From: Magnolia sinica
Lineage: Eukaryota; Streptophyta; Magnoliopsida; Magnoliales; Magnoliaceae
NCBI RefSeq assembly: GCF_029962835.1
Contig: NC_080583.1
Coordinates: forward strand, 3,023,001 to 3,087,000
Length of the DNA stretch: 64,000 nt
Direction: 5' to 3'
Positions within the stretch are counted from its first letter, which is position 1, and every line of letters begins with the position of its first letter. Of this stretch, positions 13,435 through 24,150 are shown in pieces. The notes under the pieces are model-generated. The model saw only the letters and a program-made list of their open reading frames with translations, made no database searches and had not been told where the DNA came from. The position numbers were made by a program, and so were the translations under genes.

Positions 13435-14297
13435 GATGGTACCAGAATTTGGGATATTGGAATGGAAGATTGAAATTGCACCAACACCTGAATAGGTAAA
13501 TGGGCTAATCCCATGCCGTGGCAGTGTCTAGTAATAGATCTTTCTAAGGCTCATGTTCTCTTGATCCATTTCGTGGCAACTTTATTGTTTGTTCCTCTTC
13601 CATGTTCATAAGTAAAATAGGCCATCTTCTTTTTTTTTTTTTCCTTAAATATTATATTTTTCCTGTCTAAGGGAGAATAATTGATGTTATTATTTATTGA
13701 ATGTGATAAAGAAGATTTTTCTCGTACTTGTTCCTGAGCAACTTGCCGAGGTTCTAGATGCAATCACGAACATGTAAAAGGTCCACATGCAACTCAAAGT
13801 ACCAAACTGCATCCCTTGAGTGCACTTGCCAGATTAACAAGTGAGATAAAGGTTTCAGAATTGCATGATCTTAGGCTCTTTTGAAAATTAAATAAAAAAG
13901 AATTTCAAATGGACCAATTTCATATAATTTCAACATCATTTGAAACCGTAGAAGTAGACCCTAGGATATCATTTCAACATCATTTGAAACCCTAGAAGTA
14001 GACCCCAAGATGAGTGATGGAAATACTAAGGGAGACTTTATCTAGAGAACTGAAAACCAAGACAAACTCTCCAAAACAAACTAGTTTTAGTTAGGAGTCG
14101 CTCGAGGACTTCTTCACGTGGGACCATGACATTGGTTCAATCTTCGCACACAATCATAGTTGTCCAGGGTTAAAAGAATAAAAAGGAAAAATGATGATGG
14201 ACAGTTTATGGCCTGAAATGTGGTCTACCCGACGAGTATGCACCCTTTATTTTATTTTATTTTTTTTTGCAGGGTGGGGGGTGGGTGGGGGTGGAAT
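13435..14297. other. LACS 3' UTR and intergenic DNA
   Basis: The LACS 3' untranslated region must begin at 13435. A T-rich tract at 13628-13642 and AT-rich sequence up to about 13700 are plausible 3' UTR, but no certain poly(A) site can be named. A 35-bp phrase ending in AACATCATTTGAAACC is repeated in tandem around 13925-13990. No further gene was seen. Confidence 0.4.
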
Positions 14298-14485
14298 GGC
14301 TGAAACACCCGGTGACTGAGGCCTGATGCGGAGAGATTTGATTGGTCCAGCCCCATGCAATGTTGGTCGAGTAGACCAATCCACTTTCAAACATGCTCTG
14401 TGAGGCCATTTTTAACAGTGGCATGTGGTCCAATCAAATCTCGCCATGTTAGGGCCTCACCAAACTAGGTGTTTCATAGGCCTCA
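14298..14485. repeat. Foldback MITE, about 190 bp
   Basis: The left arm holds GCTGAAACACCCGGTGA and AGATTTGATTGGTCCA. The right arm holds the inverse order with TGGTCCAATCAAATCT and AGGTGTTTCATAGGCC. No target duplication was identified. Confidence 0.55.
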
Positions 14486-14504
14486 CCAAATCAGTTTCCT
14501 CTGG

Positions 14505-14693
14505 AGCCGAGTGGCCAATGCTAGAGCTGTGATATGTGGTGGACTTCAATGTTTTCATGCACTACAATGCATTGTATTTATTATTACTTAATGAGAGAGC
14601 CCAAATGAAATTTCAAGCTTACAGTGCATCTTAAGTGCATAAAAATATTGAAATTCACCACACATCAAAGCTCTAACATTAGGCACCTGGCCC
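14505..14693. repeat. Inverted repeat formed from neprosin 3' flank (hairpin 1)
   Basis: The left arm (GGCCAATGCTAGAGCTGTGA and onward to TTCAATGTTTTCATGCACTA) is the inverse of the right arm (AAGTGCATAAAAATATTGAA and onward to CTCTAACATTAGGCACCTGG). The right arm matches the 3' flank of the neprosin gene at 59842, which carries GTGCATAAAAACATTGAAAA just beyond its stop. The left arm has no counterpart at the two good neprosin genes. Confidence 0.6.
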
Positions 14694-14890
14694 ACCAAAA
14701 AAGATTGCCTACCCCAATTACCACCTATATTGCTATGATCAACGAGCACATCTTCATATATGGTCCCATTTTTGGATGTCTCTAAGCCCTATTGGTGTTG
14801 TCCACAGACATCATATAACAGGCATTTCTGAACCCTTAACAAAGAAAATGGCCACAGCCCCTCACCACCCATGCAAGTGCCTCAATGCTA
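14694..14890 (-). pseudogene. Decayed duplicate of neprosin last exon (fragment D1)
   Basis: Read on the minus strand, this is a heavily mutated copy of the last neprosin exon. The + strand phrases TTGGTGTTGTCCACA, GAACCCTTAAC and AAAATGGCCAC match the intact exons at 34639-34998 and 59842-60201, but many substitutions and gaps destroy the frame. It lies immediately next to hairpin 1. The same arrangement recurs about 480 bp further on (hairpin 2 plus fragment D2), so this is a local tandem duplication of hairpin plus exon. Confidence 0.6.
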
Positions 14891-14954
14891 CAAGGTGGTC
14901 GATGGTGGTAACTTGGGTGCGGCATTGGAGTATATGCACTTCCTTTTTTTTTTT

Positions 14955-15175
14955 TTTTTGTGGAGTAGGTGGCCAATGCGAGAGTTGTGATGTGCCGTGA
15001 ATTTCAATGTTTTTATACACTACAATGCAGTGTAAGCTTGAGGGCATTCTGATAAGCTTGAATTTTCATTTGGACTTTCTAATTGAGCTCAAATGAAAAT
15101 TGAAGCTTATGCATTGTAGTGCATAAAAACATTGAAATTGACTATACATCACAACTCTAGCATTGACCACCTGGC
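14955..15175. repeat. Large inverted repeat (hairpin 2)
   Basis: The arms run from GGCCAATGCGAGAGTTGTGA to a near-perfect palindromic core. The core's stems are ATAAGCTTGAATTTTCATTTG (15052-15072) and its inverse ending at 15110, 20 of 21 bases pairing around an 18-base loop. The arms then continue outward to CTAGCATTGACCACCTGG. The right arm is again the neprosin 3' flank. Confidence 0.7.
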
Positions 15176-15579
15176 TTGTTGGTGTTGTCCACAAACCTCA
15201 AAAACCTCATTTAACAGGCTTGCTGAGCCCTTCTGAAGGAAAATGGCTACTACCCATTTGGGGACTCTTGGTGCCTGCAGGTGTATGTACCTCACCACCT
15301 CATGCAAGTGTAGATGTGCTTTCAGCTAAACTTGTGAAGAGGGGCTTGGGCCAGTAGCTCACTGGGTAGTTGTTGTCTCCAAACGTTAGCCACCAATGAC
15401 CAGTTTTTTTTTTTAATCCTGGAAAAGTAGTAGCTAGATCAGGTGGGGCTCACTAGGAGGACTGGATATGTGATCCATTTATCAGATGGGGTCAACTATG
15501 AAAATTTCCTAACCCAAAAGTCAGGATGGGCCACCTCGCAAAGGGAAGGTCAGGCCACACCGTAGGTAACATTTGGGGA

Positions 15580-16230
15580 CTCTTGGGATGGGAGAAAATG
15601 AAATGCATTTGAAATCCCAATATTCTGTTGGGATGGGAGTAAATGGGTGGAGTTGGAACGCATTGGAAATTTTAAATATATTCACGGGAACATGTCATAT
15701 CTCAAATCACCTTAATATTCTAAATTAGTTTATACACATGAAATTTAACAAGATGATTGCAATAAGCCCATTGAAATATATACTTTTGCCCAAAATGTGG
15801 AAATTTCAAGCCTCAGTTGGGCTACGGATGTAAGGATCAAAAACAAGTAACTCACCAATGTTTTTTAATCGTTCATTTAGACGACCAACCTTTGGATGGT
15901 TTGAATCATTTTAAATGGGTGATTTTAGTGATGTAGCCGATGATTGGATTGTTTTGGAGTATCATCAGTATATCATGTGTATGGTGGACATGTGCCTAGC
16001 GGCACCTTTGTTTGCTTGTGCGACTTGCTCCTTTTCAAGGGAGCTGCTCCCCCTCCCATTTACTTTCAAATCCCCTCTCAAATAGAGGATTTCATTTACA
16101 AGCCCATTTACTCCTATTTTATTTCATTTACATGCATTTACTCCCATCCAACGGCACCTTGAATGTTACCTCAATTTACTCCCAAATCTCTCCATTTACC
16201 TTCATTTACTCCCATCCAACCATCCCAAAT
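15580..16230. mobile_element. Non-autonomous DNA transposon with repeated GGAGTAAATG subterminal motifs
   Basis: The left end carries GGGAGTAAATGG. The right end carries the inverse several times (CATTTACTCC, ATTTACTCCCATCC). The middle matches the elements in intron 4 of both good neprosin genes (37130-37860 and 62190-62790), for example GATTTTAGTGATGTAGC and TGTGTATGGTGGACATGTGC. Many short subterminal repeats are typical of hAT or CACTA-type elements. The superfamily is not certain because no target duplication was resolved. Confidence 0.55.
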
Positions 16231-16309
16231 TTAATGAAACACCAATTTAATACTTTTACTAAGTAGGCATTCAGAACAAGCAAACTTTTGTCTCAAGAAT
16301 CAAGACACT

Positions 16310-16800
16310 TATTCGTACTTAAAATGGAAAAAGTCCGAGGAGCCAGATACCCTAACTACATCTGCAAAAACTTCACATCCTAAAAAAGCTATTGCAACCA
16401 TCCGAAAAGTCACCAAAATCAAATATAGATCTCCTTTATTCCGTCGACAAGATGTGTTACCATTCAAAAATATTTCATAATAAAACCTCAAAGATTAAAA
16501 AGTAAACAAATAATTAATGTTACCAGTTAGATGTGCAATAGAAAGAAAAATTCTTCTTAATGACAGAAAAAAGCAAGACATTTTCTACCAACAAAGTAGC
16601 TAGATTAAGTTAAAGAGTATTACCAATCTGCGAGATAGAAAGCACATTACCATTCCTAACCATTACCCAATCCAAACCATGATAATCATTGGAATGATGA
16701 AGGAGATCGCATCTAATGCCATATAGCTAGTTGCACCAGAGTCAGAATGCCAGTTGGGATCATGATCCTGGTTGACATGAAGTACAGTAAATGATTGCTT
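16310..16800 (-). pseudogene. Ty1/copia pol relic (protease to pre-integrase)
   Basis: On the minus strand the protease motif SDSGATSYM is readable near 16710-16740. It is followed, in broken frames, by phrases in the standard copia order: NGNVLSISQIGN, ENVLLF, LSIAHLTGN and NKGDLYLI. Stops and shifts interrupt every frame. There is no LTR around it. It is an isolated decayed fragment, unrelated in position to the two larger copia elements. Confidence 0.65.
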
Positions 16801-17333
16801 GACATGCTCGCGCAAGATTATACACAAAAAAGACCCGTTGTTTTCACACAAGTTTACACACATGTGAGTTACATGTGAGACATGACCCGACCTGTCGAGT
16901 TAGGGGAAAACTCAATGTCAAACTAGTTGATGCCGAGTCCCAGACGACTCACTGGATTTAAATGTCTAAATTAAAATTCTGATTCCTATTTATATTCTAA
17001 TGCCTATAAATTAACTTTTCATTAAGCTACATCATTAATCAGGTTAATTGTTATAACAGTACCTTCTGGTAGTTATCACTAAATTCTGTTATATTAACTG
17101 TACTTTCTCATCAATGACAAAAAATGCCCACCATTTTAACTTGATTAATGAGGTAGCTCAACTAATTTAGATTAATACTTGAATGTAAAGATAGAAAGTC
17201 ATTCTGCAAAGGCCGTGGTGCTTATTTGGCCCTTTGATCGACCGACTCTTCCTTGGTCTTTGGTTGATTAGGTCCTTTGCTAGGCCACTCTGTCTTCTCC
17301 TCTAATCGGGGAATACACAACTCCATTGTAGTC

Positions 17334-17571
17334 TGGTAAAGTCTCTCAATACACATTTGTAGGCCTTCCTCTAACTGCTTGAGCTTTTAGAGCAAGTGGT
17401 TGTTAGACATGGTATAAGAGTGGGAGGTCTTGTGTTCGAATCCAGGAGCAACAAATATGCCTCTATAATATATTCTCCTACTATGTTCATGTGTGGGGGA
17501 GTGTTAAAGTTGTCCCTCAATTTACATTGATATGCCATCCTCTAAGGACTCCAGCTTCTAGGGATAGGGAC
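17334..17571. mobile_element. TRIM-like miniature LTR retrotransposon
   Basis: Two similar direct repeats, about 76 and 70 bp (17334-17409 and 17502-17571), share TAAAGT, CTCAAT, CATCCTCTAA-like and GCTTYTAG blocks. Directly after the first comes a primer-binding site, TGGTATAAGAGTGGGAGG (like initiator tRNA-Met). Directly before the second comes a polypurine tract, GTGTGGGGGAG. Only about 90 bp lie between, with no coding capacity. This is the architecture of a terminal-repeat retrotransposon in miniature. The second repeat is cut short by a SINE. Confidence 0.6.
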
Positions 17572-17690
17572 TTTTTTTTTTTGTTAGCTTGTTAGTACAA
17601 ACCACTGTCAGTTGACACTTCACTGTTAGTCACCCCCACTAGGGATCAATACCAAGATCTCAGCGCTGAAACGAGGTATCTTTCACTCAG
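17572..17690 (-). mobile_element. SINE (Au-like), 5'-truncated, in or at the TRIM 3' LTR
   Basis: Read on the minus strand it runs from GACTGAGTGAAAGATACCTC through CCCTAGTGGGGGTGACTAAC to TTTGTACTAACAAGCTAAC and an A tail. It is the same family as the fuller copy at 31999-32155. The A tail abuts the TRIM repeat, so the SINE inserted there. The 5' part with the A box is missing. Confidence 0.7.
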
Positions 17691-17697
17691 TCTTATG

Positions 17698-17772
17698 CAC
17701 ACAATTATATAACCTATGATTACCTCACAAACGATGGTTGATCCACACAATTATATAACCTATGATTACCTC
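17698..17772. repeat. Short tandem duplication, unit about 47 bp
   Basis: CACACAATTATATAACCTAT followed by GATTACCTC occurs at about 17698 and again at about 17742, giving one and a half units. No function is evident. Confidence 0.6.
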
Positions 17773-18361
17773 TTTCTTTATCAAAGAAAGACCATCTTAT
17801 GCAATCCTCACCTCGTTGACATCTTTAGTATTCGTCCACTCCTCTTTGATGTCTACTTCTTTTGCTTCCTCTTTGGTATTCGCCCACTCCTCTTCGGTGT
17901 CTACTTCTTTTGCTTCTCCTATTTCCTTGACCATAAAATGACGAGGGCATTTTAATAAGTACCCAAATTTAAAGAAAGGCCTTCGTTGAAATTAACTGGT
18001 TCTTGTAATCTTTCCATACCAAAGGATCTTCTTGCAACTTGAAGTCTGACGGCTCACCCAAAACCGCAACTTCATGACTCTTTCCTTGATTTCTGATAGT
18101 CTTGCAACAGAGATATTTAAAATCGAATGAAGGATCCGGTGGTTCTTGAAAGTGGAATCTGCTCCAAAAACTGTTTGCTGGCTTACTGAAAGTCGATGTC
18201 TTTAAAAAAAAAGAGAGACCTTAGAGTTGCAGAGAATATTTAAATTGAAGAGCAAAATGCAGATAAAATTATAATTAGATGAAAATAAAATGAAATATGT
18301 ATGCAGAGAGGGAAGTGCAGCTAAAATTATAGTTAGATGAAAATGTAATGAAATATGTATT

Positions 18362-18396
<35 letters not shown>

Positions 18397-18404
18397 GGGG
18401 GGGG
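18362..18404. repeat. (GA)n followed by a 19-base G run
   Basis: A GA microsatellite (18362-18385) runs directly into 19 consecutive G residues (18386-18404). The G run is unusually long and could be a sequencing or assembly weak point. Confidence 0.9.
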
Positions 18405-18680
18405 TGTCACTTTTGGGTTTTGGTTTTGAAGATAATTTGAGATAGGAATGATCAGATGGTGGAGAGTGTTTAGGAATGAACCGTTGATTCAATTCAAATT
18501 TGTAGACTATTTTGGCCACAATTTAATTAATAAGCATTTTTATGATTTATGAAAAAATAAACTTAATCTAACAAAATTCAAGTAAAACTAAAGGAATATA
18601 CTGCTATACCAATTAACTTGATTAATAAGGTAACATATTGAAAAGTTAAGCCAGATCAGTAATCAAGTTAATTGTCATAG

Positions 18681-18893
18681 CCAAGGTGTTCCATAACAGA
18701 AATGGTGGCTGTAACGGCCACCACTGTTACTGTTATGATACGGGCTGTAACAGCCGTCACAGCCCTGGCATCGGCTGTTACGGCCCTTTTTTTTTAATTT
18801 TAATTTTTATTTATTAGAAAAATTGTTACAATACTGTTATGGGGCTGTTACAGTCTGTTACGGCCGTTACATAACTGATTTTGAATACCTTGG
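18681..18893. mobile_element. Small MITE with CCAAGGT ends
   Basis: It begins CCAAGGTGTTC and ends GAATACCTTGG, inverted repeats, and is flanked by TCATAG on both sides (18675-18680 and 18894-18899). The interior is made of GGCTGTTACGGCC and GCTGTAACAGCC words. It interrupts one unit of the tandem array: neighbouring units read straight through this site. Confidence 0.75.
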
Positions 18894-19400
18894 TCATAGC
18901 TGTACCTTCCATTAGTTTTCTCTAAATTTTGTTAAGTGAGCTTTTTCATAATTGACAAAAATGCCCATCAATTAACTTGATTAATGAGGTAGCTTAATTA
19001 AAATTTAATCTAAATGGGTATCAAGGTGTAAAAAAAGTTTTTTGCCAAAATTACCTTGGTATTATGATCTTTCCAAAATGAAGGATCCTGCAACTTGATG
19101 CCCTGATATGATGGCCCACCTGAAACCTCAACATCATTGCTCTTTCCATGACTCCCAATCGTTGTCATTCGCATAGCGGAAGACTGCACCGGGTTAAATT
19201 CTGATGTTTGTTTGAATGGAGCATGAGAAATCGTCGTTAACGGCGGTATTTGAAAGTGAAATCTTCTAAGAAAACTTTCTGGCTTACTGAAAGTCAGTTT
19301 CTTTTTAGAAGAAGAGGAACCCTAGTGACATAGAGATTATGTAAATTTGAGAGACAAATGCAGCTAAAATTAGGGTTAGATGAAGATGAAATGAAACACA

Positions 19401-19404
<4 letters not shown>

Positions 19405-19465
<61 letters not shown>
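19405..19465. repeat. (GA)30 microsatellite
   Basis: About 61 bp of uninterrupted GA in the second tandem unit, at the place where unit 1 has its GA/G tract and unit 3 has only a few GA repeats. Confidence 0.95.
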
Positions 19466-19466
<1 letters not shown>

Positions 19467-21660
19467 ACTTTGGGATTTTGCTTTCAAAGAGGATTTGAAA
19501 TAGGAATAATCAGATGGTGGAGATTTTTTGGGGATAAATCATTGATTCAATTATAATTTGTAAATTATTTTGCCTCTGCAACTTTCTTGGATTAAATTAA
19601 TTAGTGGGAATTTTTTTAAAATCATTTATGAAAAATAAACTTAATCTAATGGAATTTAGAGAAAACTAATGGAAGGCACCACTGTGACAATTAACTTGAT
19701 TAATGATGTAGCTTAAGTTTTGTCATTAATTTTCTCCAAATTTTGTTGTGTACTTTTTTTTTTTTTCATAAATGATAAAAACTTCCACCAAATAACTTGA
19801 TTAAGGAGGTATTTTAACGAATAGTTAATTTAATTAGGTACTTTGATGTAAAAAAAGGTCTCGACTCTAATTGCCTGTACATTATGATCTTTCTAGAATG
19901 TTCTACTTGCAACTCAAAACTTCGATCTGACAGCTTGCCTAAAACCTCAAAATCAATACGCCTTCCATGACTCCCAATCATTGTTGTTGCCGATACGGAA
20001 GACTGCATGAGGTTATACTTCGAGGCTGGTTCGAATGGAGTATGAGAAGTTATAGTGTAATTGGACAGCTCTTGAAAGCGTAATCTGCTTTGGAAATCGC
20101 TCACTGGCTAACCGAAAGATGGCATCATTTTAGAAGAAGAGAAACCCTAGAGTTGTAGAGATTGTGTAATTTAAAGAGGAAGTGCAACTAAAAGTAGGAT
20201 TAGATAAAGATGAAATGAAATGAAGAATGCTTATAAAGAGAGAGATGATCACTTCGGGTTTTGGTTTAAACGGTGATTTGAAATGGGGACGATCAAATGG
20301 TGAAGAGTGTTTGGGGTATAAACAAATGATTTAATTCAAAATTGTAGATTGATTTTGTTTTATAACTTTCTTAGGTTAAATTATTTAAGGGACAATCATT
20401 TATGAAAAGGCAAACTTAGTCTAAAAGAATTTAAAGAAAACTAATGAAAAATATCGTTGTGACAATTAAATTGATTAATGACGTAACTTAAAAAGAAAAG
20501 GTAAGTTACATCATTAATTAAGTTAATTGTCATAAGGTACCTCTCATTAGTTTTGTCTATTTGATGAAGACAAAAGACGGAACATTTGTTTTAGTCCATC
20601 ACTGGTGAGAAGTTTCCAATTGAGACACAATCAATCAAATGTAACTAAAGCGTCACGGCATGTTGTTGATATTGATTGAGTTTGAGGGACTTTCGCTGAG
20701 TGAATCCAAACCATTGATTCAATTCAAATTTGTACACTATTTTGGCTATGCAACTTTCTTGGGTCAAGTTAATTTGTAGGCATTTTGGTCATAAAATGCA
20801 AACTTAATCTTACAGAATTTAGAAAAAAAAAAAAAAAAACTAAGGGAAGATATCGTTATGATAATTAACTTGATTAGTGAGGTAGCTTGATGAAAAGTTA
20901 ATTTAAATAGGTACTGGGATGTAAATATTATGTTGACGAAATATTATTATGTAATAATCTAAAAAAAGAAGAAGAAGAAGAAGCAAGAATTTAAGAAAAG
21001 AAAAAAATAGGACTCACATGATCAGTGAGAAATGAAGGGTGGTACCCTTTTTCTTCATATTTCCCACCAAAATTAGATCCAGTTTCTTCTCTCAATATAT
21101 TTTGTAATGTGGTCCGTCTGATGAGTACGGTCCCAGGTGGGCACTGATACTTCCGTATAGTATGTGGATGATCTTGATTTTTTCATTCCTTTTGGATAGG
21201 ATGTGGGCCTCAACTGGATAATCATTTCTTTGGTTGCAAAATTCTGCATTTAAAAAAAAAAGAAATTTATAAGAAAATATCATGAAATATGTTATTATTA
21301 ATTTATTATAGGAGAATGGTTACATGTGGTCGAGATGTGTGGGTTGCACCAGTGATGTGAATGTGGAATCCAAACCATGCATGTGGTGTGACAATCAGGC
21401 TATTAGTCTGTATATTCACTTGTTGTGGCCCACCTGATTTTTTGAATCGACTGAGTTTTAGTTTTTTCCTTCATCTTGGTTGGGCTCATCTGGTAAATGG
21501 ATTAGATGACATATACGCAGTTTCTATGGTTGGCCGTTCCCTCCCAAATGTCTCTTATTGTTTCCTTGAGTGTGGCCCACATGAGTCATAGATCAAGCTG
21601 GGTTTTGGGAGCTGGGCCTAACATGGGGTGCATCTGATAGTGGACATGTTGGATGGCACT

Positions 21661-21669
<9 letters not shown>

Positions 21670-21750
<81 letters not shown>
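21670..21750. repeat. (AT)n-(AG)n compound microsatellite
   Basis: About 31 bp of AT (21670-21700) is followed by 50 bp of AG (21701-21750). It forms the outer edge of the inverted-repeat element at 21660-24360. Confidence 0.95.
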
Positions 21751-21752
<2 letters not shown>

Positions 21753-21865
21753 CACCTGCGCACCTTCTCACGCGAGCACCTTTGCACACCTGTCATGGAC
21801 ATGGAATCTGAACGGTCCACATGATGCAGCACCCCTTGAAACTTCACTAGCCCAAACTTTCAGCC

Positions 21866-22081
21866 CACTTGCGCACCAGTTATCACAAGAACTCATGAGA
21901 ACTTTTTTGGAACTCATCACATGTGATGTGGGCCCAATATTTGAAAGGTCCATGTGATGTAGCACCCTAGAGGTTTCATTGGGCGCTGCAACACATGGAC
22001 GGTTCAGATTTTGGGCCCACATCATATGTGATGAGTTATGAAAAAGTTCTCACGAATTGTTGTGAGAACTGGTGCCAAGTG
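21866..22081. mobile_element. Foldback MITE, 216 bp
   Basis: The left arm CACTTGCGCACCAGTTATCA, then AGAACTTTTTTGGAACTCATCACA, is inverted at the right as TGTGATGAGTTATG and GAGAACTGGTGCCAAGTG. The arms are about 80-90 bp. It lies inside the left inverted repeat of the larger element. Confidence 0.65.
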
Positions 22082-22697
22082 AGCATCCCGTTCGCAGCTA
22101 GTTTCATGTGCACCTCAACATCAGGCATTGGATCTGACTGACGGTTGAGATTAAAAAAGTTTCACCCTCCCATTCCTGCCTCACACCCTTCCCCAATTCC
22201 ATTGCCGGATTTAACTGTATTTTTCTGGCTTTCACTCCCGTGCCTCTACTTTAAAATAGAAATAGATTAGGTGATATGAACAATGATTGCATGGTGATGT
22301 ATTATATTCACCCTATTCATCTGATTTGCGATATCATTTTAGTACATTAGACCAAAACTGAAGTGGATCTAAAACTCGAGTGTGCTAAATGAGAGTAAAT
22401 AATGACTACCATTGAAGCATTTATTTAGCCATGAAACCTTCTTATCAAGCTAAATTTTTTATGATCTTACTTCATCCCATTACAAATGACCTTATGAATG
22501 ATTTGGATGACATATAAACATCAAGGTGGAGCCCATGAAGGTTTTAATGGTATGAAAGTCATTTCCCAATTTTTTAGCTTGAATGGCTCACTCGAGTTTT
22601 GAATCCACTCCGATTTTGGTCGTGTGTCCTAAAATGATATCAAAACAGATTGATGGGGTGTATTTCTCATAAAAATTACGGTGTACCCAGATATCAT

Positions 22698-23108
22698 GTA
22701 CGGGGATTGCGTACTACGCCCACCCGTCCCTAGGTGCGAACAGGCAGTTCTGTGGGTGGGCCCACCGTGATGTATCTGTACATCCAAACCGTCAGTCTTT
22801 TTTCACGTATTGTTTTAAGGCATGAACACAAAAATGAGGCATATCCAACGCTGAAGTGGAGCACACCAAATAATAAGCTTGGTTGCATTAAAATGCACAA
22901 AGCATTAAATGACAGTTGCATTAACTGCAAGAGTCATCTGTGGTGTGGTCCAGTTGACCGTTGGATCTACTCAATTTTGTTTTTGTGCTTTAAAATAATC
23001 TGAGGAAAGCGACTGACAATTTGGATGTACAGATACATCATGGTGGGCCCACCCACAGAACTGTCCGTTCGGAGCTAGAAACGGGCGGTGGTAGTACGCA
23101 ATCGGTGT
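22698..23108. mobile_element. Foldback MITE of the GGGCCCACC family, 411 bp, 11-bp target duplication
   Basis: The inverted repeats are at least 65 bp: GGGATTGCGTACTAC, GAACAGGCAGTTCTGTGGG and TGGGCCCACC at the left, their inverse at the right. The exact direct repeat CCAGATATCAT lies on both sides (22687-22697 and 23109-23119). Duplications of 9-11 bp suggest a Mutator-like parent. This is the cleanest short copy in the window. The arms are nearly perfect near CTGTGGGTGGGCCCACC. Confidence 0.8.
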
Positions 23109-23179
23109 CCAGATATCATACCCTCGCTACATGCACTGTCGATACGCGATCAGCCCGTGGATTATCCAGACGAACCAGA

Positions 23180-23670
23180 TTGCCTCTTACCGGTGTCTCT
23201 AGTTGCGAACATACAAGAGCTTTGAGTAGCCATCGTGATGTATGGGTTATATCCACACCGTCCATATATTTTTCTGTATCATTTCAGGATATAATCCAAT
23301 TAAGGAAATAAAAGACACAGGTGGACCACGCATTGGATATTCAACTTTTACTGTTGAAAATTTCTTGGGGGCCACCCAAGTTTTAGTTTGAGCTGATATT
23401 TGTGCTCTCTCTTAATCCAAGTCCATGTAGCAAATAAACATGATGGTGGGCCCTAAAAATTTTCAACAGTAAGAATCATTATCACGGCTGCTTCCAGTGG
23501 TGTGTTCCTCTTGAGCTTTAGATCTGCCTCAGTTTTGGGATAATGCCATGAAATGATGTGGAAAAATGGATGGATGGTGTGAATAAAACCCATACATCAT
23601 GGTAGCCACTCAAAGCTCCTGCCCGTTCTAGCTGGAAACAGGCGGGGTTGGAGGCAATCCGTGTCCTCTC
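23180..23670. repeat. Foldback MITE, full-length copy
   Basis: The left arm has AGATTGCCTCTTACCGG, AAGAGCTTTGAGTAGCCATC and GTGATGTATGGG. The right arm is the inverse with CCCATACATCATGGTAGCC and GGAGGCAATCCGTGTCC. The arms end in the ATTG(C/A)-type tip seen in other copies. Confidence 0.7.
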
Positions 23671-23699
23671 AGGAAGCAATCGGCACCCGGATTGCGTGG

Positions 23700-24150
23700 T
23701 CCACGGACGGGGATTCCCGCTACATGGGGCCTACTACGATGTTTATGGAAAATCCACCACGATTCATCAATTTTCTAAAGATTATTTTATGGGATAGATC
23801 AAAAAAATTATCTAAATTCAAAACTTAAGTATGTCGTAGGCCAGGAAAATGTATCCGTAAATTTTTACCGTTGAAACTTTCCTGAGGTCAACTGTAATGT
23901 TTATATACCATCCATACCCTTCATAAGGTCATTTCTTCCAGGATGAACTGCAATCATAAAAATTATCCTGATTCAAAATTTCTGTGGCCCATGCATCTTT
24001 TAACGGTGCATGTTCAATCCTCTGTTGTGTGGCTCATTCGAGTTTTGGATTTACTTTAGTTTTGAGCCCATGTCCTAATATGATATGGAAAATTGGATGG
24101 AAGGAGTGGATTTATCACAAACAACACGATGGGCCCCACTAGCTTCCCAT
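23700..24150. repeat. Foldback MITE, diverged copy
   Basis: ACATGGGGCCTACTACGATG at the left is mirrored by ACACGATGGGCCCCACTAG at the right. Internal phrases follow family order but are degraded. Confidence 0.6.

Larger units (their letters stand above)
17950..20930 (-). repeat. Tandem array of about 1-kb units containing an unknown exon-like segment
   Basis: Three units and a partial fourth share the same order on the minus strand: a block with AATTAACTTGATTAATGAGG, then GATTCAATTCAAATTTGTA, a GGGTTTTGGTTTT block, a CT tract, and an exon-like segment. The exon-like segments are at about 17985-18200, 19050-19300 and 19870-20125. They encode related peptides (SKPANSFWSRFHFQ, SKPESFLRRFHFQ, PVSDFQSRLRFQ; then IGSHGKSNDVEV or IGSHGRRIDFEV). 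Unit 2 ends in a possible donor, AAG|GTAATT. I do not recognise the protein. Frame conservation between diverged units suggests it once coded. The CT tracts look like expanded 5' leader microsatellites. Unit lengths differ (about 1100 and 825 bp) because of indels and an insertion at 18681. Confidence 0.55.

Noticed and set aside
16309..16491. 60-codon open frame as a separate gene
   Set aside because: It contains KGDLYLI in copia context and lies in the decayed pol relic.
19305..19487. Open frame with a long Ser-Leu repeat (also at 18202, 21586 and 32677)
   Set aside because: This is translation of GA/CT microsatellites.
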